From NCBI GenBank assembly GCA_027186245.1, contig CP114481.1:46159501-46223500 (forward strand): a stretch of DNA of 64,000 nucleotides. The letters run 5' to 3'. A program made the translations under genes and the position numbers. The notes under the pieces are model-generated. The model made no database searches. It saw nothing but the letters and a program-made list of their open reading frames with translations, and was not told where the DNA came from. Shown here piece after piece: positions 61,139 to 64,000 of the stretch. Position 1 is the first letter of the stretch. Every line of letters begins with the position of its first letter. The stretch comes from Coriaria nepalensis. Taxonomy: Eukaryota > Streptophyta > Magnoliopsida > Cucurbitales > Coriariaceae.

Positions 61139-62984
61139 ACTTGCAAATGATCAATGCAAGGAAAGTGTGCATTCGTTTAACCTTAAAATCATTTCAATGA
61201 GTCAGTCCAAGTCAATAACTTATTTCGAAGCAAGTCGAACGAATTCTATTTTTGCACTACAAACACAAGTTTTGTGCATAACTTGCAAATGATCAATGCA
61301 AGGAAAGTGTCTGTTCGTTTAACCTTAAAATCATTTCAATGAGTCATTTCAACTCAATATCTTCTTTTAAAGCAAGTCGAACGCATTCTATTTTTGCACT
61401 ACAAAAACAAGTTTTGTGCATAACTTGCAAATGATCAATGCAAGGAAAGTGTGCATTCGTTTAACCTTAAAATCATTTCAATGAGTCATTTCAAGTCAAT
61501 ATCTTCTTTCAAAGCAAGTCGAACGCATTCTATTTTTGCACTACAAACACAAGTTTTGTGCATAACTTGCAAATGATCAATGCAAGGAAAGTGTGCATTC
61601 GTTTAAACTTAAAATCATTTCAATGAGTCATTTCAAGTCAATATCTTCTGTCAAAGCAAGTCGAACGAATTCTAGTTTTGCACTACAGACACAACTTTTG
61701 TGCATAACTTGCAAATGATCAATGCAAGGAAAGTGTGCATTCGTTTAACCTTAAAATCATTTCAATGAGTCCTTTCAAGTCAATATCTTCTTTCAAAGCA
61801 ATTCGAACGAATTCTATTTTTTCACTACAAACACAAGTTTTGTGCATAACTTGCAAATGATCAATGCAAGGAAAGTGTGCATTCGTTTAACCTTAAAATC
61901 ATTTCAATGAGTCAGTCCAAGTCAATAACTTATTTCGAAGCAAGTCGAACGAATTCTATTTTTGCACTACAAACACAAGTTTTGTGCATAACTTGCAAAT
62001 GATCAATGCAAGGAAAGTGTGCATTCGTTTAACCTTAAAATCATTTCAATGAGTCATTTCAAGTCAATAACTTATTTCAAAGCAAGTCGAACGCATTTTA
62101 TTTTTGCACTACAAACACAAGTTTTTTGCATAACTTGCAAATGATCAATGCAACGAAAATGTGCATTCGTTTAACCTTAAAATCATTTCAATGAGTCATT
62201 TCAAGTCAATATCTTCTTTCAAAGCAAGTCGAACGCATTCTCTTTTTGCACTACAAACACAAGTTTTGTGGATAACTTGCCAATGATCAATGCAAGGAAA
62301 GTGTGCATTCGTTTAACCTTAAAATCATTTCAATGCGTCAGTCCAAGTCAATAACTTATTTCGAAGCAAGTCGAACGAATTCTATTTTTGCACTACAAAC
62401 ACAAGTCTTGTGCATAACTTGCAAACGATCAATGCAACGAAAATGTGCATTCGTTTAACCTTAAAATTATTTCAATGAGTCATTTCAAGTCAATATCTTC
62501 TTTCAAAGCAATTCGAACGAATTCTATTTTTTCACTACAAACACAAGTTTTGTGCATAACTTGCAAATGATCAATGCAAGGAAAGTGTCCATTCGCATAA
62601 CCTTAAAATCATTTCAATGAGTCACTTCAACTCAATATCTTCTTTCAAAGCAATTCGAACGAATTCTATTTTTTCACTACAAACACAAGTTTTGTGCATA
62701 ACTTGCAAATGATCAATGCAAGGAAAGTGTGCATTCGTTTAACCTTAAAATCATTTCAATGAGTCATTTCAAGTCAATATCTTCTTTCAAAGCAAGTCGA
62801 ACGAATTCTAGTTTTGCACTACAGACACAACTTTTGTGCATAACTTGCAAATGATCATTGCAAGGAAAGTGTGCATTCGTTTAAGCTTAAAATCATTTCA
62901 ATCAGTCATTTCAAGTCAATATCTTCTTTCAAAGCAAGTCGAACGCATTCTATTTTTTCACTACAAACACAAGTTTTGTGCATT
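61139..62984 (+). repeat. Nested 13-monomer unit, copy c
   Basis: Equivalent of copy a in the second 29-monomer unit (AGTCCTTTCAAGTC at 61768, AAGTTTTTTGCATAAC at 62122). No difference from copy a was seen at the markers compared. Confidence 0.83.
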
Positions 62985-64000
62985 ACTTGCAAATGATCAA
63001 TGCAAGGAAAGTGTGCATTCGTTTAACCTTAAAATCATTTCAATGAGTCAGTCCAAGTCAATAACTTATTTCGAAGCAAGTCGAACGAATTCTATTTTTG
63101 CACTACAAACACAAGTTTTGTGCATAACTTGCAAATGATCAATGCAAGGAAAGTGTCTGTTCGTTTAACCTTAAAATCATTTCAATGAGTCATTTCAACT
63201 CAATATCTTCTTTTAAAGCAAGTCGAACGCATTCTATTTTTGCACTACAAAAACAAGTTTTGTGCATAACTTGCAAATGATCAATGCAAGGAAAGTGTGC
63301 ATTCGTTTAACCTTAAAATCATTTCAATGAGTCATTTCAAGTCAATATCTTCTTTCAAAGCAAGTCGAACGCATTCTATTTTTGCACTACAAACACAAGT
63401 TTTGTGCATAACTTGCAAATGATCAATGCAAGGAAAGTGTGCATTCGTTTAAACTTAAAATCATTTCAATGAGTCATTTCAAGTCAATATCTTCTGTCAA
63501 AGCAAGTCGAACGAATTCTAGTTTTGCACTACAGACACAACTTTTGTGCATAACTTGCAAATGATCAATGCAAGGAAAGTGTGCATTCGTTTAACCTTAA
63601 AATCATTTCAATGAGTCCTTTCAAGTCAATATCTTCTTTCAAAGCAATTCGAACGAATTCTATTTTTTCACTACAAACACAAGTTTTGTGCATAACTTGC
63701 AAATGATCAATGCAAGGAAAGTGTGCATTCGTTTAACCTTAAAATCATTTCAATGAGTCAGTCCAAGTCAATAACTTATTTCGAAGCAAGTCGAACGAAT
63801 TCTATTTTTGCACTACAAACACAAGTTTTGTGCATAACTTGCAAATGATCAATGCAAGGAAAGTGTGCATTCGTTTAACCTTAAAATCATTTCAATGAGT
63901 CATTTCAAGTCAATAACTTATTTCAAAGCAAGTCGAACGCATTTTATTTTTGCACTACAAACACAAGTTTTTTGCATAACTTGCAAATGATCAATGCAAC
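62985..64000 (+). repeat. Nested 13-monomer unit, copy d (partial)
   Basis: Equivalent of copy b (AGTCCTTTCAAGTC at 63614, AAGTTTTTTGCATAAC at 63968). It is truncated by the window after about seven monomers. Confidence 0.82.

Larger units (their letters stand above)
1..64000 (+). repeat. 142-bp satellite DNA array, whole window
   Basis: Every stretch of the window is a copy of one 142-bp unit, all in the same orientation: 450 complete monomers plus 76 bp. Successive starts (AAAGCAAGTCG or variants) fall at 1, 143, 285, 427 and so on. The last start is 63925, displaced by +24 from strict periodicity. I can account for that with 25 insertions in a TAAGC variant, 5 in a TATGC variant and 6 single-base deletions (near 9275, 26371, 30919, 32625, 33905 and 50547). 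The consensus is about 33% GC. No other element interrupts the array. Neighbouring monomers differ by a few to roughly 15 substitutions by eye, while monomers separated by a HOR period can be nearly identical. This is typical of satellite evolution by unequal crossover and conversion. A centromeric or pericentromeric location is likely but not shown by sequence alone. I do not recognise the family or the host. Confidence 0.97.
60329..64000 (+). repeat. HOR unit, 29 monomers, copy 2 (cut by window edge)
   Basis: Continues collinear with copy 1 to the last base, where the sequence stops inside a GCAACGAAAATG monomer after 76 bp. At least about 450 further bases would be needed to complete the unit, so the array evidently extends beyond the window. 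Confidence 0.84.

Noticed and set aside
1..64000. CRISPR-like repeat-spacer pattern
   Set aside because: The repeat is continuous over all 142 bp with no unique spacers; variation is scattered substitutions inside one homologous unit.
1..64000. Bacterial or phage origin, iteron-type origin or plasmid repeat
   Set aside because: 450 consecutive monomers with HORs and no genes in 64 kb has no parallel in prokaryotic replicons and fits eukaryotic satellite DNA.

Overview
The window is a single uninterrupted block of eukaryotic satellite DNA. It is a head-to-tail array of a 142-bp monomer running from base 1 to base 64000, always on the same strand: 450 complete monomers plus a 76-bp piece at the right edge. 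The consensus is about 33% GC. I see no protein gene, RNA gene, transposon, CRISPR array, simple-sequence tract or unique sequence anywhere. A monomer of nucleosome-like length, kept in one orientation and built into higher-order repeats (HORs), is typical of centromeric or pericentromeric heterochromatin in plants and animals. I do not recognise the family and cannot name the species, so a centromeric role is an inference from architecture alone.

Monomer phase is set here so that position 1 is the first A of AAAGCAAGTCG; the monomer at 7669-7810 matches the consensus exactly. By reading phase across the whole window I count 30 one-base insertions and 6 one-base deletions relative to a strict 142-bp period. 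The net +24 equals the observed displacement of the last monomer start (63925), so no other sequence needs to be accommodated.

Monomers fall into recurring classes defined by linked substitutions, and their order produces HORs. From left to right: an 18-monomer unit and its 19-monomer copy (1-5254); mixed monomers (5255-9629); a 14-monomer tandem duplication (about 9630-13609); mixed monomers (13610-16261); offset block duplications (16262-21839); a very similar 32-monomer, 4548-bp tandem duplication (about 21840-30935); a 12-monomer duplication overlapping its end, then a shortened 9-monomer-offset copy (29507-34121); dimeric stretches (34100-34667, 35050-35725); a partial 6-monomer duplication (36640-38440); a 7-monomer duplication (39590-41577); a 17-monomer duplication (about 41300-46127); a dimer run (47591-48442); mixed monomers (48443-52530); a trimer run (52531-53384); and at the right end a nested HOR in which a 13-monomer unit repeats inside a 29-monomer unit (56211-64000, continuing off the edge).

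Functionally there is nothing to describe as cooperating genes. The structure worth attention is the layered HOR architecture, the class-dependent presence of an imperfect 20-bp palindrome in each monomer, the clustering of one indel class, and a CpG-decay-like pattern of polymorphism.
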